From NCBI GenBank assembly GCA_963839925.1, contig CAWIWV010000001.1, forward strand, positions 310,001 through 374,000: 64,000 nucleotides of DNA, written 5' to 3'. The DNA comes from Bog-756 sp963839925 (GTDB taxonomy: Bacteria; Actinomycetota; Acidimicrobiia; Acidimicrobiales; RAAP-2). Positions 1 through 9,373 of the stretch are shown here, one piece after another (the first letter of the stretch is position 1; the number at the start of each line of letters is the position of its first letter). Made by a program: the position numbers and the translations under genes. The notes below the pieces were generated by a model. The model was not told where the DNA came from and searched no databases. It worked only from the letters and a program-made list of their open reading frames with translations.

Positions 1-2
1 TC

Positions 3-812
3 CACTGGGGATCGTTGTTCAGCAAGGATCAGCACAAGTTCGTGGTATCGGCACCCAATGCGCTCGGGACGGTCGGGCTTCTCCACGCGATCATCGGCAC
101 GCTCGAGCAGGTGCTCATCGCCGCAGCACTGGGCGTTCCCGCGGCGATCGCGACCGCCATCTTCCTCAACGAGGTGCGCGGTCGTGGCGTACGCATTGTG
201 CGTACCGTGGTCACCGCGATGAGCGGAACGCCGTCGGTGGTCGCGGGCATCTTCATCTACTCGATCCTCATCCTCACCCACGTGCTTACCTACTCGGGGT
301 TCGCCGCCTCGCTTGCGTTGACTGTGATGCTGCTCCCGTCGGTCACCCGGGTCGTCGAAGAAGTGCTGCGGGTGGTGCCGAGCGGATTGCGTGAGGCATC
401 CGCGGCTCTCGGAGCCCCGGAGTGGAGGACGACCTGGTCGGTGGTCCTGCCGACTGCCCGTTCCGGCGTGGTAACCGCTGTGTTGTTGGGTGTCGCGCGC
501 ATCGTCGGGGAGACGGCCCCACTCCTCTTCACGGCATTTGGCTCTCAGGTCATCAACACCGACCCGTTCGCTCACCCGCAGGCGGCACTCCCGATCGTGA
601 TCTGGAGTGATATCCAGACCGCGAACCCGGTGCTGGTCGACCTCGCCTTTCAGGCCGCCTTCGTGCTCATCTGCATCGTGCTGATCCTGTTCGTGCTGGC
701 CCGGCTCTTCAGCCGAGCCAAGGGTAAGAAGCGAAAGGTCACTGCCCCCGACGACACGATGGCGCGCATATTCGTCCCGATCCCGATTGTCGAGAATGAG
801 GGGAATCACTGA
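3..812 (+). CDS. pstA: Phosphate ABC transporter permease PstA (5' truncated)
   Basis: Inner-membrane permease subunit of the high-affinity phosphate importer. The reading frame is open from base 3, so the N-terminus lies outside the window; about 269 residues are present. Several hydrophobic segments are visible, and the ABC-permease EAA loop appears as LREASAALGAPEWRTTWSVVLP, which couples to the ATPase. The motif GETAPLLFTA near residue 170 is typical of PstA. The stop overlaps the pstB start by one base (TGATG), so the two are translationally coupled. pstC, and possibly a classical pstS, would be expected just upstream of the window. The family call is secure. Confidence 0.93.
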   Translation, partial: HWGSLFSKDQHKFVVSAPNALGTVGLLHAIIGTLEQVLIAAALGVPAAIATAIFLNEVRGRGVRIVRTVVTAMSGTPSVVAGIFIYSILILTHVLTYSGFAASLALTVMLLPSVTRVVEEVLRVVPSGLREASAALGAPEWRTTWSVVLPTARSGVVTAVLLGVARIVGETAPLLFTAFGSQVINTDPFAHPQAALPIVIWSDIQTANPVLVDLAFQAAFVLICIVLILFVLARLFSRAKGKKRKVTAPDDTMARIFVPIPIVENEGNH

Positions 813-1630
813 TGACCGATGTGCTGACCGAACCGCCGTCCCCTCCCGCTGGGCTTGGTCAGGCGGGCGACCTCGACGCCGAAGGCGTGTGCGCATGGTT
901 CAGTGGCCGGCTGGTGCTGGAGTCGGTGTCGCTCGCCATGGAGCGGTCTAAGGTCACCGCGCTCATCGGTCCGTCCGGGTGTGGCAAGTCGACGTTCCTG
1001 CGGATCCTCAATCGGATGCACGAAGTGGTGCCGGGGGCACAGCTCGCCGGCTCGGTCAAATTGGACGGAGTCGACATCTACGGCCCCGGACAACGCGCCA
1101 TGGAGACTCGGCGGCACATCGGGATGGTGTTTCAGAAGCCGAATCCGTTTCCCGCCATGACGATCTCTGAAAACGTGCTCGCCGGTCTCAAGTTTTCTCG
1201 GACGAGCACTCCCGACCGCGACGGACTCGTCGAGGAGTCACTCCTCAAGGCAGGCCTCTGGAACGAGGTCAAGGACCGGCTCGGCGAGCTCGGAGGCGCC
1301 CTCTCCGGCGGCCAGCAGCAGCGCCTCTGCATCGCACACGCTCTCGCGGTGAAGCCGCGGGTGCTCTTGATGGACGAGCCGTGCTCGGCGCTCGACCCGA
1401 CCTCCACCCTCCGTATCGAGAGCACCATCCACGACATCGCGAACGAGGTCACCGTCGTCATCGTGACTCACAACATGCAACAGGCCCAGCGCGTATCCGA
1501 CAACTGTGCCTTTTTCCTCGCCGAGGAGAACCAACCGGGCCGGATCGTCGAGTCGGGGACGACCAAACAGATCTTCAACGCACCTATCGATCAAAGGACG
1601 TCGGACTATGTCAATGGTCAGTTCGGCTGA
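812..1630 (+). CDS. pstB: Phosphate ABC transporter ATP-binding protein PstB
   Basis: Cytoplasmic ATPase that powers phosphate import, 272 aa. Visible motifs are Walker A GPSGCGKST (residues 53-61), the Q-loop QKPNPFPAM typical of PstB, the signature LSGGQQQR, Walker B LLMDEP and the switch His in VIVTHNMQQA. The N-terminal 25 residues are Pro/Gly-rich and outside the conserved fold. It overlaps pstA by one base and its last 23 bases overlap the start of the next gene, so pstA, pstB and the binding-protein genes look like one transcription unit. Expression is probably PhoB/PhoP-type phosphate-controlled from a promoter upstream of the window (inference). Confidence 0.96.
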   Translation: MTDVLTEPPSPPAGLGQAGDLDAEGVCAWFSGRLVLESVSLAMERSKVTALIGPSGCGKSTFLRILNRMHEVVPGAQLAGSVKLDGVDIYGPGQRAMETRRHIGMVFQKPNPFPAMTISENVLAGLKFSRTSTPDRDGLVEESLLKAGLWNEVKDRLGELGGALSGGQQQRLCIAHALAVKPRVLLMDEPCSALDPTSTLRIESTIHDIANEVTVVIVTHNMQQAQRVSDNCAFFLAEENQPGRIVESGTTKQIFNAPIDQRTSDYVNGQFG

Positions 1631-3440
1631 TCCGATGCGTCGCTCGAATTCGGCAGGTCGCCGTCGTTTGATGAGGACGGCTCGAACGCAGGTCGCGTCC
1701 ATCGCAGCAGTGATCGCTGTGTTGATCGTCACTGCGACACCTGCGGCTGCCGAGCCGTCCCTGCAGTCGACGGGTTCGAGCTTCGCCGGGGTGGCCATCC
1801 AGGAATGGGTCGGTCAGTCGGCAACGCTGTATGGGCTCAGCATCAACTGGCAGGTCTCCTCATCAGTGGTCGGGCTCAACAACTTCGCTCAGAACCAGGT
1901 CGACTTTGCCGCCTCGGACATTCCCTACAGCGCCCAGCAGTCGACGTACTTCCCAACCCAGCCCTATCAGTACATGCCGGACGTCGCTGGCGGACTCTCG
2001 TTCATGTTCAACTTGAATGGCGTCGACGGGCAGCGGATCACCCACCTCGATCTCGACACGAGCGTGATCGCGAAGATCTTTCTCGGCGAGATCACCAACT
2101 GGAACGACCCGGCTATCGCTCAGATCAATCCACAGCTCCAGGGGGACTTGCCCAACCAGAAGATCATCCCGGTCTATCGATCAGATGCTTCGGGCGAGAA
2201 CTACCTCTTGTCGGACTACCTGCTCCACGAGGACAAGACGGAGTTCGTCGGGGCGCAGGATGCGTTCAACTCCGGCAACCCGGGGCAACCGTCGGCGACT
2301 TGGCCGGTTCCGGCCCAAGGATCGAACCCGAGTCCAACCACCTATCCGGGCTGGGGATTGGGCAACCTGGTGGGCCAATCAGGTTCGGACAACGCAGCGA
2401 ACTATGTGGCCGCGGTGTCCAGCGTCGGCTCGATCACCTACGTCGAGACCGCGTACGCCAAGGCTCACGGTTTTCCGTATGCCTATCTCTACAACGCGAG
2501 CGGTAATGCCGTGCAACCGGGGTCGACAAACGTCTCCAACGCGCTGAAGGCGGCCATTCTCTACACCGACCTCACCCAGAATCTCTCCGGCGTGTACACC
2601 AACCCTGATCCCACCGCCTATCCACTGTCGGCTTACAGCTATCTGGTGACGCCGTGCTCGCCACAGCTCGCTGCGCAGACCGGCACCGCTTGCGCCTCGT
2701 TCTCGGCGCCCGGGGTCCCGTCCACGAGTCCTAGGTCGCCGCTCGATCCGCAGAAGGGACAAGAGATCGGGAAGTTCGTCGCCTATCTCGCGTGCGCCGG
2801 CCAGGAGCAGATGACTGCACTCGGCTACTCCCCGATCCCTGGCAACCTGGTGAAGGAGGACTTCGCTGCGATCGCTCGCTTGAACGGCGGAGTGGAACCC
2901 CCGGCACCTACACCGGCCAATTGCCCGGATCCCGCGCTCGGGAACACCGGACCCCCGATCACCACGACGACGAACCCCGGCGGTGATGGCGGCGCCACCG
3001 GCGGCGGTAGCGGAGGAGGAGTCGGGACCCAGGGAGGCGGTGCCGGCACCGGAGGAGGCATCGGTGGAGGTGGTGGTGGTGGAGGTTCCACAACCGGAGG
3101 TGGTGGTTCAGGAAGTGGCGCATCCGGCAGTGGAGGCGCGGGGGGTTCAGGCGGTGCGAGCGGAACGACTGGTAGCACCATCCCTCCCGGTTTCGTCCTC
3201 CACAACGGCCAGCTGATTCCGAAGGGTGCCCTGACCTCCGCGGTTCCCTCGAAGTATCCGAGGATCAATGCCTTCACCTCTGCAATCGATTCCCTCGCGT
3301 CGCCCAACCTGCTCCGCTACTTCGGAGGAGCGCTGCTGGTCGTTGCCATCGTCGTGGCCCCTGCGTTGATCGGAATGACCAGAAGGCGACCCAAGGCAGA
3401 CAGAGAGCCGCCGGAATCCCAGCCGGGGATGACACCGTGA
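1608..3440 (+). CDS. pstS: PstS-like phosphate-binding protein with Gly-rich linker and C-terminal membrane anchor
   Basis: About 610 aa. The ATG at 1608 is preferred because AAAGGA lies 9 bases upstream inside pstB; the frame is also open further upstream. A basic N-terminus and hydrophobic stretch ending TPAAAEPS form a signal peptide. The PstS fold follows: GSSFAGVAIQEW, then VDFAASDIPYS, then FLGEITNWNDPAIAQINP and VYRSDASGENYLLSDYL, which correspond to phosphate-contact and hinge regions. After the binding domain comes a long Gly/Ser/Thr linker (about 3000-3180), then a transmembrane helix followed by RRRP. Ordinary PstS proteins are lipoproteins of about 370 aa, so this is a tethered version. 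No LPxTG-type motif was seen. Confidence 0.85.
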   Translation: MSMVSSADPMRRSNSAGRRRLMRTARTQVASIAAVIAVLIVTATPAAAEPSLQSTGSSFAGVAIQEWVGQSATLYGLSINWQVSSSVVGLNNFAQNQVDFAASDIPYSAQQSTYFPTQPYQYMPDVAGGLSFMFNLNGVDGQRITHLDLDTSVIAKIFLGEITNWNDPAIAQINPQLQGDLPNQKIIPVYRSDASGENYLLSDYLLHEDKTEFVGAQDAFNSGNPGQPSATWPVPAQGSNPSPTTYPGWGLGNLVGQSGSDNAANYVAAVSSVGSITYVETAYAKAHGFPYAYLYNASGNAVQPGSTNVSNALKAAILYTDLTQNLSGVYTNPDPTAYPLSAYSYLVTPCSPQLAAQTGTACASFSAPGVPSTSPRSPLDPQKGQEIGKFVAYLACAGQEQMTALGYSPIPGNLVKEDFAAIARLNGGVEPPAPTPANCPDPALGNTGPPITTTTNPGGDGGATGGGSGGGVGTQGGGAGTGGGIGGGGGGGGSTTGGGGSGSGASGSGGAGGSGGASGTTGSTIPPGFVLHNGQLIPKGALTSAVPSKYPRINAFTSAIDSLASPNLLRYFGGALLVVAIVVAPALIGMTRRRPKADREPPESQPGMTP

Positions 3441-6010
3441 ACCGGCCCGCACGGAAGCCGGACTCGCGGCCAGTGCCTCGAAACGGCAGGTTGAATATGG
3501 TCTGCCTGGGCAGGAAACTGAGCGTTTGTCTGATCGCGGCAGTTGTCACCGTCGGCGTCATGTCCGCGGTCACCCTCGGATCGGGACGCTTCTCTGTTGC
3601 AGGAGCTGCGACATCACAGCCGGCCGGGCTTCAGTCCAATGTGGGCTTGACGCCGTCGCACTGCACCAGCGACGGAGCGCGAGGCTGCGAGGCAAAGCTT
3701 CCCTGCAGTTCTGCACCATGCCCGACTGTCGACGTCAGCCCGAACGGCGACCTTCAAGACGGGCAGAGCGTGACCATCAAGACCACCGACTTTCCCGAAA
3801 ATCAAACAGTACAGACCAGCTTCCGCGTGGCCCTCTGTTCCGGCGTCACCTCGAGTACGGATCCAAGCTGTCTGACCGGACTCTGGGAGAACTCGGACTA
3901 CACCCCGATCAGTATTCCGGTGAGCGAAAACCAGGCCCAACACAACCTGACCACAGTGACCTACCCGGTGTTCCTCAATCCTTCCGGTGAAGGAAATACC
4001 GTCATGCCGGCGCTGGATCTTCTTGACCACAACAACAACACGCCAGGTTTCTACTGCGATAATTCGAAAGATCCCTGTGACATCGTCGTCACCGAAGAGT
4101 CAGGGCAGGGTCCAGCCGTGGGCCTTGGCCCCACGGTGGACGCGACCAACAGCATCATCGTTCCGCTCAAGTTTCGTGCGCAGACGTCGGGTTGCCCGAC
4201 GAGCGCTCCACAACTGACCACCTACGGATCAACGAGCATGGAGCAGCTTCTTCCGACGGTCGTGGATGCCACCTGCAGCGGATCGACCGGAGTGGTGGCG
4301 CTCAACACCACGCTCGACACCCAGTCGGTCGTCTCGGGCTACGCCTCCGGGCTGGCCGCCGTGGGTTTCATCGACAACCCTCAAGACGCTGGGCAGCTCT
4401 CCGCGTTGAAGGGTAAACATTACGAGCTCGTCCCGGTCGCAATATCTGCCAGCACCGTGGCTTTCCTGGCGGGCGACGTTCTCAACAGCCTGTCTGTGCC
4501 GATCTCGACCTACAACCTGACGCCGAACATGGTTGCGGGCTTGATCACTTCCGAGTACGAATCGCCGACGGGCAATCCGAAGCACTCGAACGGTCAATTC
4601 GACTTTGCCGACTCTGACAATCTCGTGTCGGCACTCGCGGCCGGCAGTCCGTCGGTGACCTGCGCCCAGATCTACGAATGTGTCCCGAACAATATTTTCT
4701 CCGAGTCCAACCTCGACGCTTTCGACCTGTTCAACTCACTGTCTCCCGACGCGGTTCAGAGCGGCGGGGTGTCTCCCCAGTCGTTCGGCTCGTTCATGCC
4801 CGACGTTCCGACTGGAGCGAGCTACGAGACCACCGACTGGCTGTGCAACGCCCCGAATCCGACGACGACCGCGACGGTGTTGGAGAATGTGCCGGGCTCG
4901 AATCCAGTAGCGACGCAAGTCAGGGTCGACGATCCGAACGCCGCGCCGGCGACGCTCACCTTTGCCCCTCAGTCGTCGGTCTGGCCCCCCTCAGGAGATC
5001 CCAGTGCCCCCTGGGTCTTCCCTGTCTGCAAGGGGATCTCGAACTTCCCCTCGATATCGGGATCGTCGATCTTCTTTTCCGCTGCTCAATCTCCTGCACT
5101 GCAGGCAAAGAACATGCGGAGTTGGGCTTATGGCGGTAGCGAGCTGCCACTCCCGCAAAACCAGGACGACCCGCTCGCGGCGTTCGGGATCATGGACTCG
5201 TCGCAGGCCCAGTTCTTCGGGCTGGACGAGGCGAGCCTCGAAAATGCGAGCGGCAACTTCATCGCTCCGACGACAGCGAGCGTCGAGGCCGGCTTGGCCG
5301 CGGCGCAGCTCTGCACCGGATCAACGGCTTCTTCGAACTGTCCGGCGAATACCTACCAGTTCAACTACTCGAATCTTGATCCGACCGCCTACCCGATGCC
5401 TGACGTGACCTATGCGATCGTGCCCACGTCTCCACAACCGGCAGCGACGGCAACGAACATCAAGAACCTCTTGACCAACATGATCAACTTCTCGACTTCG
5501 GGAGCACTGCCGTCGGGGTACTACCCCATGCCGGCGAGCATGGCGAAGTCGGCGTTGGCCGAGTTGACCTCCATTGTCACGATCAAGAAAACGCCACCAA
5601 CAACGACGACGACGACCACAACGACGCCGACCACGACGATGCCGACCACGACAACGCCGAGTTCGACTTCCCCAGTGGTCTCGGGTGAGTCCACGTCCAC
5701 CCCTCAGAGCTCCTTGAGCCTGACCCCGACATCCACGCCGACCGCAGTGGTCGACGCCAAGGTACCCGGATCGACCGGGGTGAAGCACTCGACGTCCCCG
5801 TCGGAGCAGAAACAAAAGACCCAAGCGCCCGCCTCGCACAGTCATACGCCGATCCCCATCGATCTGAGCTTGATCGGCCTGAACTCTGCGAGTCGGCTGC
5901 TCCTTCCGTTCGCGCTCCTTCTTGCCTTGCTTTGCCTGGCAGGCGGCCTTCTGATCCTGCAGCGGGCACGAGTGGCGGCAAAATATGGTGGGGCGGGCAA
6001 GAAACCATGA
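3437..6010 (+). CDS. Large secreted, membrane-anchored PBP-like protein of the pst locus
   Basis: 857 aa, starting at a GTG that overlaps the previous stop (GTGA). An N-terminal hydrophobic segment ending around SVAGAATS looks like a signal peptide. The first 240 residues are Cys-rich and adhesin-like. From about residue 250 the pattern YGSTSMEQLLP, ELVPVAISASTVAF and STYNLTPNMVAGLIT resembles PstS-type binding proteins, but I could not match it residue by residue. A Thr/Pro/Ser linker (bases about 5590-5830) suited to spanning a cell wall precedes a C-terminal transmembrane helix and a short basic tail. Its place between pstB and the sortase-like gene suggests a surface component of phosphate acquisition. 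The exact ligand is not shown by the sequence. Confidence 0.7.
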   Translation: MNRPARKPDSRPVPRNGRLNMVCLGRKLSVCLIAAVVTVGVMSAVTLGSGRFSVAGAATSQPAGLQSNVGLTPSHCTSDGARGCEAKLPCSSAPCPTVDVSPNGDLQDGQSVTIKTTDFPENQTVQTSFRVALCSGVTSSTDPSCLTGLWENSDYTPISIPVSENQAQHNLTTVTYPVFLNPSGEGNTVMPALDLLDHNNNTPGFYCDNSKDPCDIVVTEESGQGPAVGLGPTVDATNSIIVPLKFRAQTSGCPTSAPQLTTYGSTSMEQLLPTVVDATCSGSTGVVALNTTLDTQSVVSGYASGLAAVGFIDNPQDAGQLSALKGKHYELVPVAISASTVAFLAGDVLNSLSVPISTYNLTPNMVAGLITSEYESPTGNPKHSNGQFDFADSDNLVSALAAGSPSVTCAQIYECVPNNIFSESNLDAFDLFNSLSPDAVQSGGVSPQSFGSFMPDVPTGASYETTDWLCNAPNPTTTATVLENVPGSNPVATQVRVDDPNAAPATLTFAPQSSVWPPSGDPSAPWVFPVCKGISNFPSISGSSIFFSAAQSPALQAKNMRSWAYGGSELPLPQNQDDPLAAFGIMDSSQAQFFGLDEASLENASGNFIAPTTASVEAGLAAAQLCTGSTASSNCPANTYQFNYSNLDPTAYPMPDVTYAIVPTSPQPAATATNIKNLLTNMINFSTSGALPSGYYPMPASMAKSALAELTSIVTIKKTPPTTTTTTTTTPTTTMPTTTTPSSTSPVVSGESTSTPQSSLSLTPTSTPTAVVDAKVPGSTGVKHSTSPSEQKQKTQAPASHSHTPIPIDLSLIGLNSASRLLLPFALLLALLCLAGGLLILQRARVAAKYGGAGKKP

Positions 6011-6987
6011 CGACGACGGTGGTCAGAGACGAATGGGATCAAGCGGTCACGTTTCCGGGCCAGCAGGTGGATCGGCCGGTGCCCTCCTGGCCTGACAATG
6101 CTCCGGGGGGAGCGACGGGGGACGAGCGTGCCCATGATCGCTTCGGAGAGATCCAGGGTTCGATCTCCATGCCGGTGCTGGCAGGGGTCGCGTTGCTCAC
6201 TGTCGCCGCGCTGCTGCTCGGGTTCCTCGCCTACGTGTTCGTCTTCAGTTCGCTCACCGGGGCCAGAAACCAGCAACGGCTCAGTGCGTCAGTGCTCGGT
6301 CATCCTCTGACGGTCTCGGGTTTGGTCGCAGGGCACTACCCGGTCGAAGGTGGCGCGATCGCCTCACTCGACATCAAGGCGCTCGACCTGCATCAGATCG
6401 TGGTCTATGGCACGAGTCCTACCGACCTGATGAAGGGGCCAGGGTTGATGCAGGGGACGGTCCTCCCCGGGACGCCAGGCCATGCAGTGATCGCAGGGCG
6501 TCGAAACACGTTCAGTGCACCCTTCGGAAAGCTGAGCACCATGAAGCGCGGTGACAAGATCAAAGTGATCGACGGTGCCGGAACCTTCACCTACGTCGTC
6601 ACGCACGTGGGAACCGTGCCGTCCGGTCATCGTGACGTCGTCGGACCGACCGCGGCAAACCTGCTGACACTGGTCACTTCCAATCCCGGCCTACTCGCCA
6701 GTGGGCGGTTCGAGGTCGTCTCGCAGCTGAAGGGGCCAGTGGCGAAGGTGGACGTTGTGCCTGGACGAATTCCGCGGGTGAACCTCGCTCTCAACGGCGA
6801 CTCCTTCGCAGGCTGGCTGACCATTCTGTGGATGTTGCTTACCGTGGCTGTGGTCGTGGCAGCGGCTGCGGCGGTGATGCGTTGGGGTCAGCTCTGGCTG
6901 ATCTACCTGTTCGCCGCCCCAGTTGTGCTCATGTGCGGACTGTTCGCCTGCGAGGCCCTCGCCCGGGCCCTCCCTGCCACGTTCTGA
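6007..6987 (+). CDS. Sortase-fold membrane protein lacking catalytic His and Cys (pseudo-sortase)
   Basis: 326 aa; the ATG overlaps the previous stop (ATGA). A cytoplasmic N-terminus is followed by a transmembrane helix (about 56-80), an extracytoplasmic sortase-like domain (about 100-245) and two C-terminal transmembrane helices (about 268-290 and 297-318). The sortase pattern is clear: HAVIAGRRNTFSAPFGKL matches the canonical AVIAGHR-T--APF-L block, and LLTLVTSNP matches the canonical LTLVTC-P block. However, His is Arg165 (CGT at 6499) and the nucleophilic Cys is Ser225 (TCC at 6679); the third residue Arg234 (SGRFEVV) remains. It therefore should not transpeptidate. It may be a scaffold or binding partner for the two anchored proteins encoded upstream (inference). 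Confidence 0.8.
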   Translation: MTTTVVRDEWDQAVTFPGQQVDRPVPSWPDNAPGGATGDERAHDRFGEIQGSISMPVLAGVALLTVAALLLGFLAYVFVFSSLTGARNQQRLSASVLGHPLTVSGLVAGHYPVEGGAIASLDIKALDLHQIVVYGTSPTDLMKGPGLMQGTVLPGTPGHAVIAGRRNTFSAPFGKLSTMKRGDKIKVIDGAGTFTYVVTHVGTVPSGHRDVVGPTAANLLTLVTSNPGLLASGRFEVVSQLKGPVAKVDVVPGRIPRVNLALNGDSFAGWLTILWMLLTVAVVVAAAAAVMRWGQLWLIYLFAAPVVLMCGLFACEALARALPATF

Positions 6988-7203
6988 CGCCGGCCCCTGG
7001 TTTCCCGCGTCGCGCTCGAAAGAGCGCCTGGATCGACCTGCCCGGACGCCAGAATGGCGCCAGGAAGTCACCAACAATTCATCTAACGCCTGTGCGTTCG
7101 TGACGTTCCGATTACCTGGCTTTCTTAGATTTCCTTATGAGGGATTCGGCAGATCGGAACGGAACGGCTCCCTCGCAACCAATCACCAATCAAGAGGAGA
7201 AAC

Positions 7204-9285
7204 ATGTTGCGAAAAATGCTCACGAGCCGAGCGGGTCGCGCCGTATGCGCGAGCTCGATCGGCCTCGCCTCGCTGTCGTTGACAGTCGCGGCGACTTCCA
7301 CGGTCGCAGGAGCGGCGACGTTGCCGACTCCGTCGATCACCAAGCTTGCACCGACGTCGGTGTCCACCGCGTCGAGCACGTCGGTGACGATTACCGGAAA
7401 GAACCTGACTTCGAGCGGCGCGACCACCACGGTCATCGTCGGGAGCCTCACCTTGACTCCGACCTCGAAGACCGCCACCACGGTCAAGTTCGCATCGCCT
7501 GCTGAGTTCTCGAGCGTTCACAGCGAGAGCGTGAAGGTGGTTCTGGCCAAGTCGGGTGAGACCACCAAGACCTCGGCTGCGAAGACCCTCACCTACACGA
7601 CGCCTCCGACTTCTCCCACGACGCCTTCGGTCACCGGTGTGAGCACCGGTGGTGACGGACAGGCTGGAAGCGGCCTCTCCGGTGGCGTCTCGGTGACCAT
7701 CACCGGTGGCAACTTCGGATCCGACTCGACGGTGAAGTTCGGCACCAGCAGTGCCATCACCCCGACCGTCGTCTCGGGTACTGAGCTGAAGGCCACCGCA
7801 CCGTCCTCGACGGCTGCCGGCCTCGCCGCCAGCACCCCCGGTTCGGTGAACATCACCGTCATCAACACCGTGTCGGGCGCTTCGCCTTCGACCGAGACCT
7901 CGGCCACCAGCTCAGCGGACACCTTCACCTATGAGGGGTCCTCGTACCTGCCGCCGGCGTCGCTGATCATCGGCTCGGGTTCGCAGACCACCTACGACGT
8001 AATGCGGGACCTCGGCACCATCTTCGAGCAGTCGCCTGGCTGTGACCTCACCAACACGACCGTCAACCAGCTGGCGCTGCAGTGCAGCACCGCCACCGGT
8101 TCGTCGAGTGTGTCCGATGTCGCAGGCACCACTGGCGGCGAGGCCGGTCTTCCGGTGGGCAATGTGAACCCGCTCGATGACTACTACGCCAACGCTCCGG
8201 GCACCGGTTCGGGGAACGGCCGCAGCCAGGTGACGTCTGCCACCCCGGTTCTCCTCGGTGGTCCGGCCGGCATCGGTGCGTTCAACACCAGCTTCGCCCG
8301 GTCGTCGTCGTACTCGGCCAACTCCGAGCTCAACTACGTGGGCTATGCGACCGACGGTGTGTCGTGGGTCTCCGAGGCTCAGGTCGCAGGTACCCCGACC
8401 GCGCACGCCAACGTCGTGGACATCTCCAAGGCCGACCTCCAGGCAATCTGGGAAGGCACCCTCAGCTGCACCGTCGGAGCCAGCACGGTGACCATGGACT
8501 GGCGCTGTCTGCAGCAGGACTCCGGCGTCACCGTCGGTGGAAGCGCTGATCCGATCGACTGCTACACCACGCAGACCGCTTCGGGCACCTACTCCACCTG
8601 GCAGGGATTCATCGGATTCACCAAGAACGTGAACCCGCCCTGCTCGAGTGCAGCCAACGAGCAAGGTGACACCGGTGATGCGAACGTCACCACGGACCAC
8701 AACAACCTGACCGAGAACCAGATGGCCGTCGTTGACCACGCTTCGGATGCGGCCAACGCCATCTACTTCTTCTCCTACGGGAAGTTCGTCCAGACCTGCA
8801 CGAGCAACGTTGCGCTGAGCGGTTCTGCTCAGATCCAGGGAACCTGCATCGGCCAGGCTGCGAACAGCATCACCCAGTACGGCTCGATCAACGGGATCCT
8901 CGCTGACAAGACCACCATCCAGGGCACCGGTGACGACAGCGGTATCACCTTCCCGGATCCCCGGGTGCTGTACAACGCCTATCCCAACTCCACTGCTCCC
9001 AACCCGGCCAGCCCCGCCACGCTGAACTTCATCGGCGCCGGTGGCTTCCTGTGCCGTACGGACATGCGGACGGAGGTGGATCCCAACTCGACCAGCGGTG
9101 CGACCTACCGGACCGAGATCGAGAATGCGATCACCAGTGAAGGGTTCTTCCCGCTGGACACCACCCAGTCGGACACCTTCACGACGCCATCGATCATCAA
9201 CGTCCCGTCGATGGGCACCTACTACCCGGCCTCCAACACCAACCAGAGTGGTGGGCACGCGGGCTACTGCACCGCCAAGAACTGA
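7204..9285 (+). CDS. Secreted IPT/TIG-domain protein with phosphate-binding-protein-like C-terminal region
   Basis: 693 aa with an excellent ribosome site (AGGAGA, 6 bases before ATG). A signal peptide ends near VAGAATLP. Two IPT/TIG beta-sandwich repeats follow (about 40-125 and 140-240; motifs such as ITKLAPTSVSTAS and SVTITGGNFGSDSTVKF). The remaining 450 residues start at ASLIIGSGSQTTYDVMRDLG and contain SKADLQAIWEGTLSC and ASGTYSTWQGFIGF, which resemble the domain-crossing and SGT phosphate-contact segments of PstS-like proteins. There is no membrane anchor, so it is probably released or bound through the IPT domains. It sits 216 bases after the pst genes with its own ribosome site and is followed by a strong terminator, so it may be transcribed alone. 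Confidence 0.75.
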   Translation: MLRKMLTSRAGRAVCASSIGLASLSLTVAATSTVAGAATLPTPSITKLAPTSVSTASSTSVTITGKNLTSSGATTTVIVGSLTLTPTSKTATTVKFASPAEFSSVHSESVKVVLAKSGETTKTSAAKTLTYTTPPTSPTTPSVTGVSTGGDGQAGSGLSGGVSVTITGGNFGSDSTVKFGTSSAITPTVVSGTELKATAPSSTAAGLAASTPGSVNITVINTVSGASPSTETSATSSADTFTYEGSSYLPPASLIIGSGSQTTYDVMRDLGTIFEQSPGCDLTNTTVNQLALQCSTATGSSSVSDVAGTTGGEAGLPVGNVNPLDDYYANAPGTGSGNGRSQVTSATPVLLGGPAGIGAFNTSFARSSSYSANSELNYVGYATDGVSWVSEAQVAGTPTAHANVVDISKADLQAIWEGTLSCTVGASTVTMDWRCLQQDSGVTVGGSADPIDCYTTQTASGTYSTWQGFIGFTKNVNPPCSSAANEQGDTGDANVTTDHNNLTENQMAVVDHASDAANAIYFFSYGKFVQTCTSNVALSGSAQIQGTCIGQAANSITQYGSINGILADKTTIQGTGDDSGITFPDPRVLYNAYPNSTAPNPASPATLNFIGAGGFLCRTDMRTEVDPNSTSGATYRTEIENAITSEGFFPLDTTQSDTFTTPSIINVPSMGTYYPASNTNQSGGHAGYCTAKN

Positions 9286-9300
9286 CGGTCCGCAGCACCG

Positions 9301-9340
9301 GTAGTACGCAGTATCAGTAGTACGCAGTACCAGCAGTACG
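9301..9340. repeat. 16-bp tandem repeat, 2.5 copies, after the IPT/TIG gene
   Basis: GTAGTACGCAGTATCA at 9301-9316 is followed by GTAGTACGCAGTACCA (9317-9332) and a partial copy GCAGTACG (9333-9340). It lies between the stop codon at 9285 and the terminator hairpin. No coding role is seen. Confidence 0.85.
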
Positions 9341-9373
9341 AGAGAGGGTCCGGCTTCGGCCGGACCCTCTCTC
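9340..9373 (+). terminator. Strong hairpin terminator
   Basis: A perfect 15-bp GC-rich stem (9340-9354 pairing with 9359-9373) closes a TTCG tetraloop (9355-9358) and is followed by TCGTTTG. It lies 55 bases after the stop of the secreted protein and has only a weak T-tract. The extra-stable UUCG loop supports intrinsic termination, or at least 3'-end protection. Confidence 0.85.

Noticed and set aside
2825..3307. Pro-rich minus-strand frame opposite the PstS-like linker
   Set aside because: It is simply the complement of the Gly-rich linker codons.
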